A stretch of 64,000 nt of DNA from positions 57,260,093 through 57,324,092 of the forward strand of contig NC_081849.1 of NCBI RefSeq assembly GCF_963259705.1, read 5' to 3'. This DNA comes from Myotis daubentonii. Lineage: Eukaryota; Chordata; Mammalia; Chiroptera; Vespertilionidae. Made by a program: the position numbers and the translations under genes. Of this stretch, positions 13,126 to 26,004 are shown in pieces (position 1 is the first letter of the stretch; the number at the start of each line of letters is the position of its first letter). The notes beneath the pieces are model-generated. The model searched no databases. It had not been told where the DNA came from and saw only the letters and a program-made list of their open reading frames with translations.

Positions 13126-15534
13126 CCTGGCACCTACTAAACTTTCAGTAATATTAATAGTAGAAACAGCAACTATGATGTACTGATTGCCTTGTTTATT
13201 AATACAACATCACACTAAGCTTATTTTTAAGATAGAGAAATTATAAACGCATGCCCAACTAAATCAGTGGGCAGGATTGTTTCATAAGGCAAGAGCTTAA
13301 CCTGTACCCTGTTATTCATTTCTGTTGCTTTTCATATTATAGTCTACCAGAAAAATAGGTTAAAAGCAACTTTTAAAGACATAATAATGCTGTTTTTAAT
13401 CAAAAATTAATTTGAATTAAATGTTAATATATGGAACAATTAAGAGGGAGAAAGATGATGGGACATTGCTTGACATAGAGTAGTCATTCAAATATCTGTT
13501 CAATGAATTAATGAATGAACTCCCAAAGGTAAATCCCAATTTTACCAGAATGTCTTAAAATAGCTATAAAATAATCATCTATGGTCCATCAGACAGAAAG
13601 CAAACTAGATGGATGTAAATAATTACCAACAGATAAACTCCTGGCTTTAGGTTATTTCACACAATTGTATGAAGTTCTAAAATAGAAAAGTGTTTTAAAC
13701 CAGTGTTTCTCAAACTGCAGATTTCAGGACCCACTAGTGTGCTATAAAGTCAGTTTAGTAAGATTAGACTAATATTTCCGAGTAAATGAACTAGAAGTTA
13801 ATAGAAAAATTAGAATGCATAGCAAATAGTAAAGATAGGTTGTTTTCATGAAATTCTTTCCAATGTGAGAGTGTGTATAATAATTATGTGTTTGTCATTG
13901 AGTCATGAATCAAAGTGTAATTCTTATAACAGGTCACAATAAAAAAAGTTTGAAAACACCATTTTAGACCATTCTTGGAGATAATGGGCTTATTATGCTG
14001 TTTTGTTCGGCAACCCAAGCATATCCCCAGAAATTGCAAGCCTTTATAAATACTGTTTGTGTTTCTGAGGATTTATTCACATTCTTTCCTAGTTATAGAA
14101 TTAAGAGCCTTTCACAGTATTAAAATTTAATAATGTAGAATCATGAAACGGAGAAAGAACCTAAGTACCTCACACAGTGCCTACTGCACAAATATTTGCT
14201 GAATAAATGGATCTGGTTGACCTCCTTAGCTGAAGGCAAGTCCACACTGAACCCCCTGTGTCTGGGTTTTATCAAGATCTCCTGAGTATTTCCTTCCTAG
14301 CACATTCCATGGGAAAGCTACAAACCTAACCACAAGCTCCATTACACCTACAGATATTTTTGGAAAAAAATATAATATCTCAGATGTTATTTTCTCCTAG
14401 AATAAGATATTTAGAGAAGCACTCTGCTCAGATAGTTTAAGAAGATCAGCTGAAAATAGATGATTTAAACAAATGTTTTTAAAAAGAAACAGATGGAAAA
14501 TCGGGCCCTGTTAACACCTCTAAAGTACTGTCTTGAGGCCAAAAAGTTTGGCCCCTAGGGACAGTGGCAGCTCTGACTCGTTGCCGTGACAGTCTTCTAG
14601 ATTGTACTGTGGCCCTAATTTATGGATTTCCATTTCTCTGAACCCATCCTGATATTTTAGAAGCAAAATGTTGAATCTGTTTAAAAGGGCTGGTTTCTGA
14701 TTGCCTTCACCAGTCAAGTCTCCGTACTACTGCCCATGAAGGCTTCCAGCGGTCAGGCCGAGTCCACCAGTCCTGATCTTATCTTTAGTGTTGAAGGAGC
14801 CTTATGAGAGCCACTGGGAACTTAACACTGATCTCTACAAAATGTAGTCTTTTTGTATTTTTTTTTTTTGTACAAAATATAGACCCATTCCTTCCTCTGA
14901 CTCAGACCTGACCCTTTTATTAATGAAGCATTAAGACAAAATTTTTTAAAGTCAAATTCATCTATCTGAGCAATCAATCAACTAAAAGCTTCCTAAATGC
15001 CTTTCTATTTCTGAATCCCTTATCCAATTAATCACTAAAACCTGTCAATTCCTGTCTAAATATTTCTCCTGGCTTCCCTACTCCATTCCTACTTTCAGCT
15101 TAATTCAAGCAATCAACATTGCTCATTTGGATTAACATTTATGTATTTATTTCTGTTCTATCTTGTTCTAACAGAATTTGCAGTGGTTTCAGAAATATTG
15201 AAGAGAACATTTTTTTTTAAGTGCACAGAAAGCAAAAATGAAAGACAAGGAGAAAACATAAAATCATATAATCCATAAATTAATAGACTGAAAGACATAC
15301 CATGGAGTCTTAAACACTTAGTAAAATTGGGCTCTCATTGATTTTCAAAGTGGTAAGAAAGCAACCCAATCTCAATCACAAAATATAATTTCCATAACAA
15401 ACACATATAAATGGATAAGACATTTTTTTTTTTCAAATTCATCTGGAGTTACCAAATTCAAGAAGACTAACTCATATTAACCAAACTAATGAAGGATTGA
15501 AACATGAATTAGAATACCAAGGTTTTAATATAAA
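13126..15534. other. Intronic sequence with small old repeat remnants
   Basis: Around 14170-14215 the sequence CACACAGTGCCTACTGCAC followed by TTTGCTGAATAAATGG looks like a short L2 3' remnant. The rest shows no gene or clear repeat. T-rich and A-rich runs occur near 14860 and 15420. Confidence 0.4.
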
Positions 15535-15876
15535 ATGATATGCATTACTTTCACAGGATCTGGAATGCTTTTTATTAGTGGGATAGCACATTTTCCTCCT
15601 ACAGAAGATTTGTATGGGAAGCCAATTTATAATAAGGTTTTGATGAGCATGGGACCCTATCAAGGAGCAAGTTATCTTAAGCAGTGTCCCCCACCTAAGA
15701 GAATTGGAGAAACTTCAAGAGCTATGGGGAAGGCTATGCCAGATATTGTTCAAATCTATTATCAGAAGAATTATAACCCCACCCAGCCCACTGCCACTGC
15801 CAAAAATCTCAATAAGCCAAAATTTGCATCTTTAACTTGCTTTTGTTGTGGTTGCCATTTTAATCTGTTTAGCTAG
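15535..15876 (+). other. Unexplained 113-codon open frame
   Basis: An uninterrupted frame of 113 codons lies in AT-rich intronic DNA of CRPPA, on the opposite strand. A possible splice acceptor (TTACTTTCACAG) sits near its 5' end, so the frame could also be read as a terminal exon starting at GATCTGG. The product would be rich in Pro, Lys and Tyr and ends with a short Cys-rich tail containing CFCCGC. I recognise no family with confidence. It could be a relic of a viral or retroviral gene, a retroposed exon, or chance. No promoter or polyadenylation signal is evident. Confidence 0.2.
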
Positions 15877-16808
15877 TCCAGGTTGTCTAGCTCTCCTTAA
15901 TGATGCTTTCTTTCCTTAGATATTTAAAGCCAAAAATTAGATTACTGGCAGAAATTTTTACTTCCTCCTTTAGATCTGAAAAGACTTTTTTTTTAAAGTA
16001 AAATTTAGATGTATGAGTCTCTCAGTTGTGAGCCAATTTTACAATTTAACTGTCAGAGCTTTATGCCCCTGCCAATAATACCACTTTCCCATGATTTCTT
16101 TTCTTAGAGCAACATTTCCTTTTAGAAACTCAAGTCATAAAGTAATAATTATATAAGAGATTAATACCCTTGATCTCAGTTCCTTGTTAGTAAAATGAGA
16201 AAAATCAAAGTTCTCTTCAAGTTATATAATCTGTGGTTCAATAATTTATATTGCAATTCCTTCTAAAAAGCCAAAATGAAATTTTCAAACTCCTAAAAAC
16301 TTTAATCAACTTCTGAAAAGCCCTTCTTTCTAGTACAACCTAAAAATTAGTTGTTATTCTTGATTCTTTTAATCATACCGATAATGTACAGATCTGAACG
16401 ACCAGTTGCATAAGATTAATATAGAACATATATGAACATATATATACATACACATTTCTACATGTCTATACATATGTACATAATGGATAATTATAATAAA
16501 TGTACCTCAACGCAACTGATTTAGACATATATTTGTCCAGATAGAACCTTTAGCAAAATACATCAGTTTGTAAGGGTTCAGAGATTCTTTTGAATCTCAT
16601 TTAATCTGATAAACTGGTATCTAAGAAATGACACACAGGTAGAACTTGGCTAATCTAGAAAAATGTGTATGTTTCCAATTTCACCAGCAGGAAAACACAA
16701 AACAAACAAAAACAATATGAAGACTCAGTTGATTCAAAAGATAGATTTTTCTCTCAATATTTCTTCCAACTTCTAAATTATATATGAACAGGTTCTTTAT
16801 ATGTAACA
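15877..16808. other. Intronic sequence without recognised features
   Basis: AT-rich unique sequence with a run of ATATATACATACACATT-like phrases near 16430-16480. No gene or clear repeat seen. Confidence 0.4.
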
Positions 16809-16920
16809 CTAGAGGCCTGGTGCATGAAATCCATGCACAGGTAGGGTTTCTAGGCCTGGCCAGTGATCAGGGACAACTGGGGCCTTCCCGCTGCCGGCTG
16901 GGGCCTTCCTTCATTCCGCA

Positions 16921-16934
16921 CCACCCTCTGGTGG
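16921..16934 (-). promoter_or_regulatory. CTCF-like motif in HeliBat
   Basis: The minus strand reads CCACCAGAGGGTGG. Binding is inferred only. Confidence 0.4.
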
Positions 16935-16992
16935 TCAGTGCACATCATAGCGAGCGACTGAACTCCTGGTCTCCCGGTCAAACTCCCTAGGG

Positions 16993-18110
16993 CAGGGGTG
17001 GGCAACCCCTGGCATGCGTGCCAAACATGGCATGCCAGTAACTTTTGCTGGCACATGAAACCCTCTCTTATAATCTTCCATTTACAAAATTTCTGTGAAG
17101 ATTTGAATGACTTAAATGTTAAATTACAAGGAACTGGCAAGACACGATGTTATGTTTGGTTACATAAAGGCTTTTGAAAAGAAACTGGAAGTCTTTAAGA
17201 GGGATGTGGATGGTGAGAGATTTAGATATTTCTCAAACCTCAAGAGGCACATCAAAGACCTCCCAAAAGATAACAGAACAGACTGTCAAAGCCTTCAAAA
17301 GCTGTTTTTAAATATCATCGAGTCAACTATTGAGCAGTTCTTCTCAAGATTTGCAAAATTCAGAGAACTGGAAGAGACAGCAAAATTCCTGAGGTTTCCA
17401 GACAGCATGAAACTGGAGGAACTAAACTTACAAATGTTTTCATGGATAGACTTTGAAATGTAGTTAATTGAATTTCAGAGTAGCTCAATTTGGAAGCAGA
17501 AATTTATTGACCTTAGAGTTGACTTGGAAAACATTGAAAAAAAGCGATTAGAGATAGGAGTACCAGAGAGAAGTGTCGAAAATGAACTATTGAGGACTTG
17601 GAATGCCATTCCAGAAAATTTTTTCTGTTTAAAAAACTTTGCAACACATTATTCTCCATGTTTTCATCCACATACGCTTGTGAATCTTTGTTCTCAGTGA
17701 TGAATTTTGTTAAGTCTCCTAATAGGAGTAGCCTGATGGATGAAAGAGATATGCTCGTGCATATCTCTGAAGGTCATGAAATATAAACCTGATGTAAAAC
17801 CTCTGTCATCAGTGATGCAGCAGTAAAAGTCCCACTGATAATATCAAACGGAGTCATAAAGTTTTCTGTCGGACTATCAGTGTACATGTATACATTAAAA
17901 AATAAATGTATTTTTCATCATCATATACTGTGTTTTTGTCGCTCAAATGAATTTTATTATTTCTTCAAGGTTCTTCACATACATACACCTTAAGAGATAT
18001 CAAGTAGGTGTAACATGTTCTCAAAAAATTAGGGTTGGCACGCAGAAGAATTTTGAGTCAGAGATTTTGCTGGTTTTGGCACGCACTCACAAAAAGGTTG
18101 CCCACCTCTG
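16993..18110. mobile_element. hAT DNA transposon with transposase remnant
   Basis: Inverted termini CAGGGGTGGGCAACC and GGTTGCCCACCTCTG are flanked by identical 8-bp duplications CCCTAGGG (16985-16992 and 18111-18118). At 1118 bp it is longer than the MITEs nearby and still holds the 3' half of a transposase gene. It inserted into an existing HeliBat, so it is younger than that copy. Confidence 0.93.
17116..17786 (+). pseudogene. Decayed hAT transposase, C-terminal part
   Basis: One frame (17116-17463) encodes a helical segment with a YIKAFEKKLEVFK phrase and FRYFSNLKRHI. After a stop at 17461 the reading continues to about 17640, then shifts frame into a segment (17650-17786) containing YACESLFSVMNFVK followed by NRSSLMDE. 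The latter is the hATC dimerisation motif common to ZBED, SCAND3 and GTF2IRD2-type transposase-derived proteins. The N-terminal BED finger and the first catalytic residues are absent, so the copy cannot encode an active enzyme. Confidence 0.75.
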
Positions 18111-18152
18111 CCCTAGGGGATACTTTGCATATTAGCCTTTTATATATATAGA

Positions 18153-18463
18153 AGATATTGTTATGTATATCTCTAATATATGTACCTTTAATTCCTGAAC
18201 CATTTAAAGGTTCTATGACCAATCAACTTGCTTCTACATGGATGTTCTAGCTGAGGGCTTCAATTTCCACTTTCTTGGGTCTGTTAAATCTGATTTGTTA
18301 ACATTCCTTTATCACCTTTCTTTCTTCTAGAGCTTTATCTTTTATCTGCTCTACTTCCTCTTGCATTCACTAAAAATGGCTATATATTTTTAGTCCCTTT
18401 GAGTGGGTAAATGAAGGAATGGAAATTAACAGGTGAAAATGGCATTGCTAAAAAGCAATACTG
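18153..18463. other. Short unique stretch before the L1
   Basis: AT-rich intronic sequence with no recognised feature apart from the L1 left target copy at its end (18450-18463). Confidence 0.5.
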
Positions 18464-20507
18464 GAGATCTGAACCAAGATGGCGGCGATATAGGCAGACG
18501 TGTCCCAGGTCGTGTCCCGGAGCAAATGGAACGAGCAGCTGAAGCTAGTAACACTCACACCGAATTGGCGAAATTGCTCAGCTGGTGAGAGGGTTTGCAG
18601 CCGGGAAGAGCAGAACTCCCCTGGAAAGGTAAAAAAACCAGGGATTTGGGCAGGAAAGTTTGACAGACCTCTGAGCCCAGAGAGTCGGAGGGAGACCGCG
18701 TGGCAGACAGCCGCGTCCCTTGGGACAGGCACAGCCCCTGACGGGGGAAAGGAGAACCGCGGGATTCCTGGCGCCGCCAGGGAAATTGAGAGCTGGGTTC
18801 TGTGATCACGGAGGACTGAGCCTAAAGGGGGCAGCCTGAAGAGCTGACCTGACCATGCAGTCCCGGTAAGAGAAGAAGCTTACAGAAACCAAGCCTTCCC
18901 CGTTTCCGTGGCCGGCATTTGTTTGTTTGTTTTCACTGAATCCTGTTCATGGGACATTTCGGATACAGACACTCACCTGTGCTGAAGAGAGGGAGAGTGT
19001 GCTGGGGAGTGGAATCTGGGGAGAGACTGGGGAAAGAGGGGGAGCCGGGAGAGGTGGTAGTGAATTGAGTGCTGAGACACCCCAGAGCCCGGGACTGGGG
19101 CAGCCACCCGCTCCTGAGAGGGAGTCTCCTCCCCCCAGCCCCCAGGCAAGGAGCACAGCCACACCCAGATTCCACCCTGTACGAGATCAAGGATTAAGAT
19201 AACCTGATCAGTCCCTGGGAGTTAACGGGGTCTGGCCTATAGGGGGATTTTCAATCCCAGCAACAACATAGCGCCGGTAACTAACTATTACGCAGTCAGC
19301 TCTGGGCAGTGAACTTCCACTGGACAGAGAGGCCCTATAGCCTCAGAGGCCAACCCCAGAACACTGACACCCAGAGGCTGACCCACAAACTGACTCTTTG
19401 CTAAACACAAAATAAGGCAGTCTGGGAAATAAATGCGGCATGCTTTAAAATAAGGACTGTGGTTTACAACACAGAGGAACAGTATATCGCAGGGAAACTC
19501 AACACTCTCCTGAATACCTGGAAGGTCTAAGGCGAGCCACACTGAAGAATAGAAGAAACGAAGGACCTTCACTACTGCAATTTTTTTTCTTTTTTCACTT
19601 TTTAACTAAGAAACCAATTTTTTTTTCATTCTTTTTTTTTCTGTTCTTTTTTTTTTCTTTTTTTTTTTCTTTTTTTCTTTTCTTTCTTTTCTTCTTTTTC
19701 CATCACCTGATTTTACCCTTTTAATTACTACCTTCTTATTTTTAACCAGTATTATTACTGCTACCATTTTACCATTTTTTAAAGTGCCATTTTATTTTTT
19801 CTTTATTTTATTTTGGGATTAGTGTTCACCATTCTATTTTCATCGTTATATTATTGGTTGTTTCTAGTTTGCATTCATATCCAGGGAGCTGTTGCTGGAA
19901 TTTGTTGGGATTAATGGCTGTTCTATAGGAGTATTCTCCTCATATAAAAAGTCTCTTCCCTCTTCCACTTCATTCTCTCTTTTCGCTCTTTTTTTTTTTT
20001 TTCTTTTCTTTTCTCGCTTTTATTTTCCCCCTTCCTTTTTCCCAATTTCATTTTTGCACTCCCTTTTTTTGGTCCCTACTTTTCTTTTCCTTTTTCTCTT
20101 TTATCTTTTTCTCTTCCTTCTTCCTTATCCCCTAATTCTCTTAATTCAGGTGGTCACCTTTAATTGGGTTTATTAATATCGTGAATATATTTGTGTATAG
20201 TGCCTGGTACGTGGTGCCTTGTTGTGTTGTATTTTGTGCCTTTAAATCAACGCAGCAGATCCAAGCAACAGCAACCTCCTGAGCACCTCATCCTCTGCTG
20301 AGGAACAGCAGCTGTACGTGAAACCTCGCCCCACCAGCCGGAAGAGCCACCACAGCTGTGAACAGCACCCACCAGAGGAGCTGCTGCCAACTGAAGAGCA
20401 GCTGCTACCGCAACCGCCCGAAGAGCAACCACAGACCAAGGAGTCACTGCCACCAAGGGAGCAACCACTGAACAACTCAACGTCTAGATATGTCAGTGAG
20501 ATCAAAC

Positions 20508-21482
20508 ATGGGTAGACAAAGAAACCCCCAAAGGAAAGAGAAGGGGGACTCTCCAGAAAAGCAGCTAAGTAATACAGAGGCATGCAACATGACAGATAAA
20601 GAATTCAGAATAAGGATCCTAGAGTGCATAAACCGGATGGAGGAAAAAATCGACAACCTCTGCAAGAAGCAAGAAGAAACAGATGAAAAAATCGATAACA
20701 TATGGAAGAAGCTAGAAGAAACAGATGAAAAAATCGATAACATATGGAAGAAGCTAGAAGAAACAGATGAAAAAATCAACAACCTAAGTAAGACCCAAGA
20801 AGAAATGAAGAGTGATATAGCTGCAATGAAAAACTCCATTGAAAGTATCAACAGTAGACTAGGAGAAGCGGAGGACCGAATAAGTGAATTAGAAGACAAG
20901 GAAGCAAAACACACCCAAAATGTACTGCAATTGGAGAAAAAAATTAAAAGACAGGAGGAGAGCCTAAGGGAGCTTTGGGACAACATGAAACAAAACAACA
21001 TACGAATAATAGGAGTACCAGAACAACAGAAAGATGAACAAGGATTAGAAAACCTACTCGAAGAAATAATATCAGAAAACTTTCCTGAGGTGGGGAAGAA
21101 AAAAGTCACACAAGCCCAGAGAGTCCCAAACAAGGTGAACCCGAAAAGACCCACACCAAGACACATCATAATCACCATGGCAAATGTTCAGGACAAAGAG
21201 AGAATCTTACAGGCTGCAAGAGAGAGACGGAAAGTTACATACAAGGGATCTCCCATTAGATTGTCAAATGACTTCTCAACAGAAACACATCAGGCCAGAA
21301 AAGAATGGACTGAAATTTACAAAGTGATGCAAAGCAAAGGACTGAATCCAAGAATACTCTATCCAGCAAGGCTATCATTCAAACTTGAAGGGGAAATAAG
21401 AAGCTTCACAGACAAAAAAAGACTAAGGGAGTTTGTCACCACCAAGCCAGCAATGCAAGGAATGCTAAAGGGACTGGTATAA
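20508..21482 (+). CDS. L1 ORF1 RNA-binding protein
   Basis: ORF1p is the trimeric RNA chaperone that coats L1 RNA in cytoplasmic particles. The frame opens at 20490, but MGRQRNPQ at 20508 fits the usual L1 start better, giving 324 residues. Counting from 20490, residues about 47-165 form a coiled coil with a repeated 14-residue unit (DNIWKKLEETDEKI), residues 170-265 an RRM-like domain starting NIRIIGVPE, and the rest the basic C-terminal domain with KVTYKGSPIRLSNDFS and a YPARLSFK segment. No stop or frameshift is present. It precedes ORF2 by 55 bp. Confidence 0.93.
   Translation: MGRQRNPQRKEKGDSPEKQLSNTEACNMTDKEFRIRILECINRMEEKIDNLCKKQEETDEKIDNIWKKLEETDEKIDNIWKKLEETDEKINNLSKTQEEMKSDIAAMKNSIESINSRLGEAEDRISELEDKEAKHTQNVLQLEKKIKRQEESLRELWDNMKQNNIRIIGVPEQQKDEQGLENLLEEIISENFPEVGKKKVTQAQRVPNKVNPKRPTPRHIIITMANVQDKERILQAARERRKVTYKGSPIRLSNDFSTETHQARKEWTEIYKVMQSKGLNPRILYPARLSFKLEGEIRSFTDKKRLREFVTTKPAMQGMLKGLV
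20685..20770 (+). repeat. 42-bp tandem repeat in the ORF1 coiled coil
   Basis: Two nearly identical 42-bp units, each encoding 14 residues (two heptads), lie between two more diverged units. Length changes by whole heptad pairs keep the coiled coil in register. Confidence 0.8.
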
Positions 21483-21537
21483 AAAGAAGAAATAAAAAGC
21501 TCAGAAAGAAAACAGCCACACACACACACAAAAAGAA

Positions 21538-24500
21538 ATGGCTACAAACAAGTACCTTTCAATAATAACTTTAAACGTAAACGGACTAAATGCTCCAACC
21601 AAAAGACATCGAGTGGCTGAATGGATAAAAAAACATGACCCATACATCTGCTGTCTACAAGAAACCCACCTCATTAGAAGGGACTCACACAGACTGAAAG
21701 TGAAAGGATGGAAAAATATCTTTCAGGCAAATGGAAAGGAAAAGAAAGCTGGGGTAGCAATACTTATATTGGACAAAATAGACCTCAAAGTGAAGGCCTT
21801 AACAAGAGATAAGGAAGGCCACTTCATAATACTAAAGGGATCAATACAACAAGAAGATATAACCCTGGTAAACATATATGCACCCAATGTAGGAGCACCC
21901 AAATTCATAAAAAAACTCCTGGAAAATATCAAAGGAGAGATCGACAACAATACAATCATAGTAGGGGACTTTAATACACCATTGACAGCACTGGATAAGT
22001 CCTATAGACAAACAATCAGCAAAGATACAGCAATCCTAAATGACTCACTAGATCAGATGGACTTAATAGACATCTTCAGAACACTTCACCCCAAAGCCAG
22101 AGAATATACGTTCTTCTCAGGTGCTCATGGGACATATTCAAAAATAGACCACATATTGGGTCACAAGCAAAGTATCCCCAAATTCAAGAAGATTGAAATC
22201 ATAAAAAGCATCTTCGCAGACCACGATGGCATAATATTAGAAATAAACTACAATAAAAACAACCCAAAATACTCAAACACCTGGAAGCTGAATAGCATGC
22301 TATTAAATATTGATTGTGTTACCAATGAGATCAAAGAAGAAATTAAAAACATCCTGGAAACTAATGACAATGAAAACACAACAATCCAAAACCTATGGGA
22401 CACATTGAAAGCAGTCCTGAGAGGGAAGTTTATAGCTCTACAGGCCTATCTCAAAAAACAAGAAAAAATGGTAGTAAATCATCTAACTCTACAACTCAAA
22501 GAATTAGAAAGAGAGCAACAAGAAAACCCCAGAGTGAGCAGAAGGAAGGAGATAATAAAGATTAGAGCAGAAATAAATGACATAGAGACCAAAAAAACAA
22601 TACAGAAAATCAATGAAACCAAGAGCTGGTTCTTTGAAAGGATAAACAAGATTGATAAACCTCTAGCCAGACTCACCAAGAAGCAGAGAGAGAGGACCCA
22701 AATAAATAAAATCAGAAACGATAGAGGCAAAATAACAACAGACCCCACAGAAATACAAATGATTGTTAAAAAATACTATGGACAGCTTTACTCCAACAAA
22801 CTAGACAACCTGGAGGAAATGGACAAATTCCTAGAAAAATACAGCATTCCAAAACTCAATCAGGAAGAATCTAAAAATCTCAACAGGCCAATAACTATGG
22901 AAGAAATTGAAGCAGTCATCAAAAAGCTTCCATCAAACAAAAGCCCAGGACCAGACGGCTTCACAGGGGAGTTTTACCAAACATTCAAGGAAGAACTAAA
23001 ACCTATCCTCCTCAGACTACTACAAAAAATTCAAGAGGAAGGAACACTTCCAAGCTCATTCTATGAAGCCAGCATCACCCTAATACCAAAACCAGGTAAA
23101 GACAACACAATGAAAGAGAATTACAGGCCAATATCCCTCATGAACATAGATGCCAAAATCCTCAACAAAATCTTAGCAAATCGGATCCAGCAGTACATCA
23201 GAAAGATCATACACCACGACCAAGTAGGATTTATCCCAGGGATGCAAGGATGGTACAATATCCGCAAATCAATAAACGTGATACATCACATAAACAAATT
23301 GAAAGAAAAAAACCACGTGGTCATATCAATTGATGCAGAAAAAGCATTTGACAAAATTCAACACCCATTTTTGATAAAAACTCTCAGCAAGGTGGGAGTA
23401 GAAGGATCATACCTCAACATAATAAAAGCCATATATGACAGGCCCACAGCCAACATCATACTCAACGGACAAAAACTAACACCATTTCCCCTAAGAACAG
23501 GAACAAGACAGGGATGCCCCCTCTCACCACTCCTGTTCAACATAGTACTGGAAGTGTTAGCCATTGCAATTCGGCAAGAAGAAGAAATAAAAGGCATCCA
23601 AATTGGAAAAGAGGAAGTAAAACTGTCCTTATTTGCAGACGACATGATATTATACATACAAAACCCTAGAGATTCCATCAAAAAGCTACTAGACTTAATA
23701 CATGAATTTGGCAATGTAGCAGGATACAAAATTAACCCCAAGAAATCTGAGGCATTTCTATACACCAATAGTGAACTTTCAGAAAGAGAGATTATAAAAA
23801 CAATCCCGTTTACCATTGCACCGAAAAAACTAAGCTACCTAGGAATAAACTTAACTAAAGAGGTAAAAGACCTCTACTCAGAAAACTACAGGACGTTGAA
23901 AAAAGACATAGAGGAAGACATAAACAGATGGAAGAACATACCGTGTTCATGGATTGGTAGAATCAACATCATCAAAATGTCCATACTACCCAAAACAATC
24001 TATAAATTCAACGCACTTCCCATTAAAGTACCAACAGCATACTTCAGAGATCTAGAACGAACTTTCCAAAAATTCATCTGGAATAAAAAGAGACCCCGAA
24101 TAGCTGCAGCAATCCTGAAAAAGAACAAAGTAGGTGGGATCTCAATACCAGATATCAAGTTGTATTACAAAGCCACTGTTCTCAAAACTGCCTGGTACTG
24201 GCACAAGAATAGGCATATAGATCAATGGAATAGAATAGAGAGCCCAGAAATCGGCCCGAACCCATATGCTCAATTAATATTTGACAAAGGAGTCAAGAAC
24301 ATACAATGGAGCCAAGATAGTCTCTTCAATAAATGGTGTTGGGAAAATTGGACAGATATATGCAAGAAAATGAAACTAGACCACCAACTTACACCATACA
24401 CAAAAATAAACTCAAAATGGATAAAGGACTTAAATGTACGACAGGAAACCATAAAAATTCTAGAAGAATCCAAAGGCAAGAAAATCTCAGACATATGCCG

Positions 24501-25359
24501 AAGCAATTTCTTCACTGATACAGCTCCTAGGGCACTTGAAACTAAAGAAAAAATGAACAAATGGGACTACATCAAAATAAAAAGCTTCTGCACAGCAAAA
24601 GAAACCATCAACAAAACAACGAGAAAACCCACTGTGTGGGAAAACATATTTGCCAATGACATATCTGATAAGGGCCTAATCTCCAAAATTTATAGGGAAC
24701 TCATACAACTTAACAAAAGAAAGATAAACAATCCAATCAAAAAATGGGCAAAGAACCTAAATAGACACCTTTCAAAAGAGGACATCCAGAAAGCCAAGAG
24801 ACATATGAAAACATGCTCAAAGTCACTAATCATCCGAGAGATGCAAATCAAAACAGCAATGAGGTACCATCTCACACCTGTCAGACTGGCTATCATCAAC
24901 AAATCAACAAACGACAAGTGCTGGAGAGGATGTGGAGAAAAAGGAACACTTGTGCACTGCTGGTGGGAATGCAGACTGGTGCAGCCACTATGGAAGACAG
25001 TATGGAGTTTCCTTAAAAAACTGAAAATGGAACTCCCATTTGACCCTGTGATCCCACTTCTAGGAATATATCCCAAGAAACCAGAAACACCAATCAGAAA
25101 GGATATATGCACCCCTATGTTCATAGCAGCACAATTCACCATAGCTAAGATCTGGAAACAGCCTAAGTGCCCATCAGTAGATGAATGGATTAGAAAACTG
25201 TGGTACATCTACACGATGGAATACTATGCTGCTGTAAAAAGGAAGGAACTCTTACCATTTGCAACGTCATGGATGGAACTGGAGAGCATTATGCTAAGTG
25301 AAATAAGCCAGTCAATAAAGGAAAAATACCACATGATCTCACTCATTCGTGGACAATAG
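21538..25359 (+). CDS. L1 ORF2 endonuclease and reverse transcriptase
   Basis: ORF2p nicks the target and primes reverse transcription of L1 RNA. The frame is 1273 codons, about the family length. An APE-like endonuclease occupies residues 1-240, with TLNVNGLN near residue 13, QETHL with the catalytic Glu at about 42, GDFNTPL, and ADHDG near 228 where many L1s have SDH. The reverse transcriptase domain includes [19 protein letters not shown] and the active site FADD at residues 699-702. The C-terminal Cys-rich knuckle keeps C1128, C1132, H1140 and C1145. All the catalytic residues I can place are present and there is no break. Translation probably depends on reinitiation after ORF1. Confidence 0.95.
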   Translation: MATNKYLSIITLNVNGLNAPTKRHRVAEWIKKHDPYICCLQETHLIRRDSHRLKVKGWKNIFQANGKEKKAGVAILILDKIDLKVKALTRDKEGHFIILKGSIQQEDITLVNIYAPNVGAPKFIKKLLENIKGEIDNNTIIVGDFNTPLTALDKSYRQTISKDTAILNDSLDQMDLIDIFRTLHPKAREYTFFSGAHGTYSKIDHILGHKQSIPKFKKIEIIKSIFADHDGIILEINYNKNNPKYSNTWKLNSMLLNIDCVTNEIKEEIKNILETNDNENTTIQNLWDTLKAVLRGKFIALQAYLKKQEKMVVNHLTLQLKELEREQQENPRVSRRKEIIKIRAEINDIETKKTIQKINETKSWFFERINKIDKPLARLTKKQRERTQINKIRNDRGKITTDPTEIQMIVKKYYGQLYSNKLDNLEEMDKFLEKYSIPKLNQEESKNLNRPITMEEIEAVIKKLPSNKSPGPDGFTGEFYQTFKEELKPILLRLLQKIQEEGTLPSSFYEASITLIPKPGKDNTMKENYRPISLMNIDAKILNKILANRIQQYIRKIIHHDQVGFIPGMQGWYNIRKSINVIHHINKLKEKNHVVISIDAEKAFDKIQHPFLIKTLSKVGVEGSYLNIIKAIYDRPTANIILNGQKLTPFPLRTGTRQGCPLSPLLFNIVLEVLAIAIRQEEEIKGIQIGKEEVKLSLFADDMILYIQNPRDSIKKLLDLIHEFGNVAGYKINPKKSEAFLYTNSELSEREIIKTIPFTIAPKKLSYLGINLTKEVKDLYSENYRTLKKDIEEDINRWKNIPCSWIGRINIIKMSILPKTIYKFNALPIKVPTAYFRDLERTFQKFIWNKKRPRIAAAILKKNKVGGISIPDIKLYYKATVLKTAWYWHKNRHIDQWNRIESPEIGPNPYAQLIFDKGVKNIQWSQDSLFNKWCWENWTDICKKMKLDHQLTPYTKINSKWIKDLNVRQETIKILEESKGKKISDICRSNFFTDTAPRALETKEKMNKWDYIKIKSFCTAKETINKTTRKPTVWENIFANDISDKGLISKIYRELIQLNKRKINNPIKKWAKNLNRHLSKEDIQKAKRHMKTCSKSLIIREMQIKTAMRYHLTPVRLAIINKSTNDKCWRGCGEKGTLVHCWWECRLVQPLWKTVWSFLKKLKMELPFDPVIPLLGIYPKKPETPIRKDICTPMFIAAQFTIAKIWKQPKCPSVDEWIRKLWYIYTMEYYAAVKRKELLPFATSWMELESIMLSEISQSIKEKYHMISLIRGQ

Positions 25360-25639
25360 AGACCATTATAAACTTTTGAACAATAATAGATACAGAGGCA
25401 GAGCTGCCTCAAACAGATTGTCGAGCTGCAGCGGGAAGGCCGGGGAGGGTTGGGGGGCAGGAGGTAGGGGGGTAAGAGATCAACTAAAGGACTTGTATGC
25501 ATGCATATAAGCATAACCAATGGACATAAGACACTGGGTGATAGGGGAGGCTAGGGGACTGTCTAGGGCGGGGGGATAAAATGGATACATATGTAATACC
25601 CTTTGTAATACTTTAAGCAATAAAAAAAAAAAAAAAAAC

Positions 25640-26004
25640 AAATGGGACTACATCAAACTAAAAATATTCAGCACAGCCAAATTAACCATAAACAAAATGA
25701 AAGGGAACTCACTTTATGGGAAAATATATTTGCTAATGATACACCTGATAAGGTGTTATTTTCCAAAATGTAAAAAGTATTTGCTCGCCCTAGCTGCTTT
25801 GGCTCAGTGGATAGAGTGTCGGCTTGCGGACTCAGGGGTCCAGATTCGGTTCTGGTCAGGGACATGTACCTTGGTTGCGGGCTCATCCCCAGTGGAGAGG
25901 GTGTGCAGGAGGCAGCTGATCAATGTTTCTCTCTCATCAATGTTTCTAGCTCTCTGTCCCTCTCCCTTCCTCACTGTGAAAAATCAATAAAATATATTTT
26001 AATA

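Larger units (their letters stand above)
16809..18152 (-). mobile_element. HeliBat Helitron (minus orientation) with a hAT nested inside
   Basis: Read on the minus strand the element starts TCTATATATATAAAAGG and ends in the hairpin GTGCATGGATTTCATGCAC followed by CAGGCCTCTAG. The plus-strand edges are CTAGAGGCCTGG at 16809 and GCCTTTTATATATATAGA near 18152. An A precedes the left edge, consistent with the AT target. The element proper is only about 220 bp; the rest is the hAT transposon at 16993-18110. It carries a CTCF-like motif at 16921-16934 (minus). Confidence 0.85.

Noticed and set aside
18448..19202. Several frames of 60-101 codons on both strands in the L1 5' UTR
   Set aside because: They sit in GC-rich L1 5' UTR; no ORF0-like start with a recognisable product could be supported.
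20477..21178. 233-codon minus-strand frame
   Set aside because: It is the antisense shadow of L1 ORF1.
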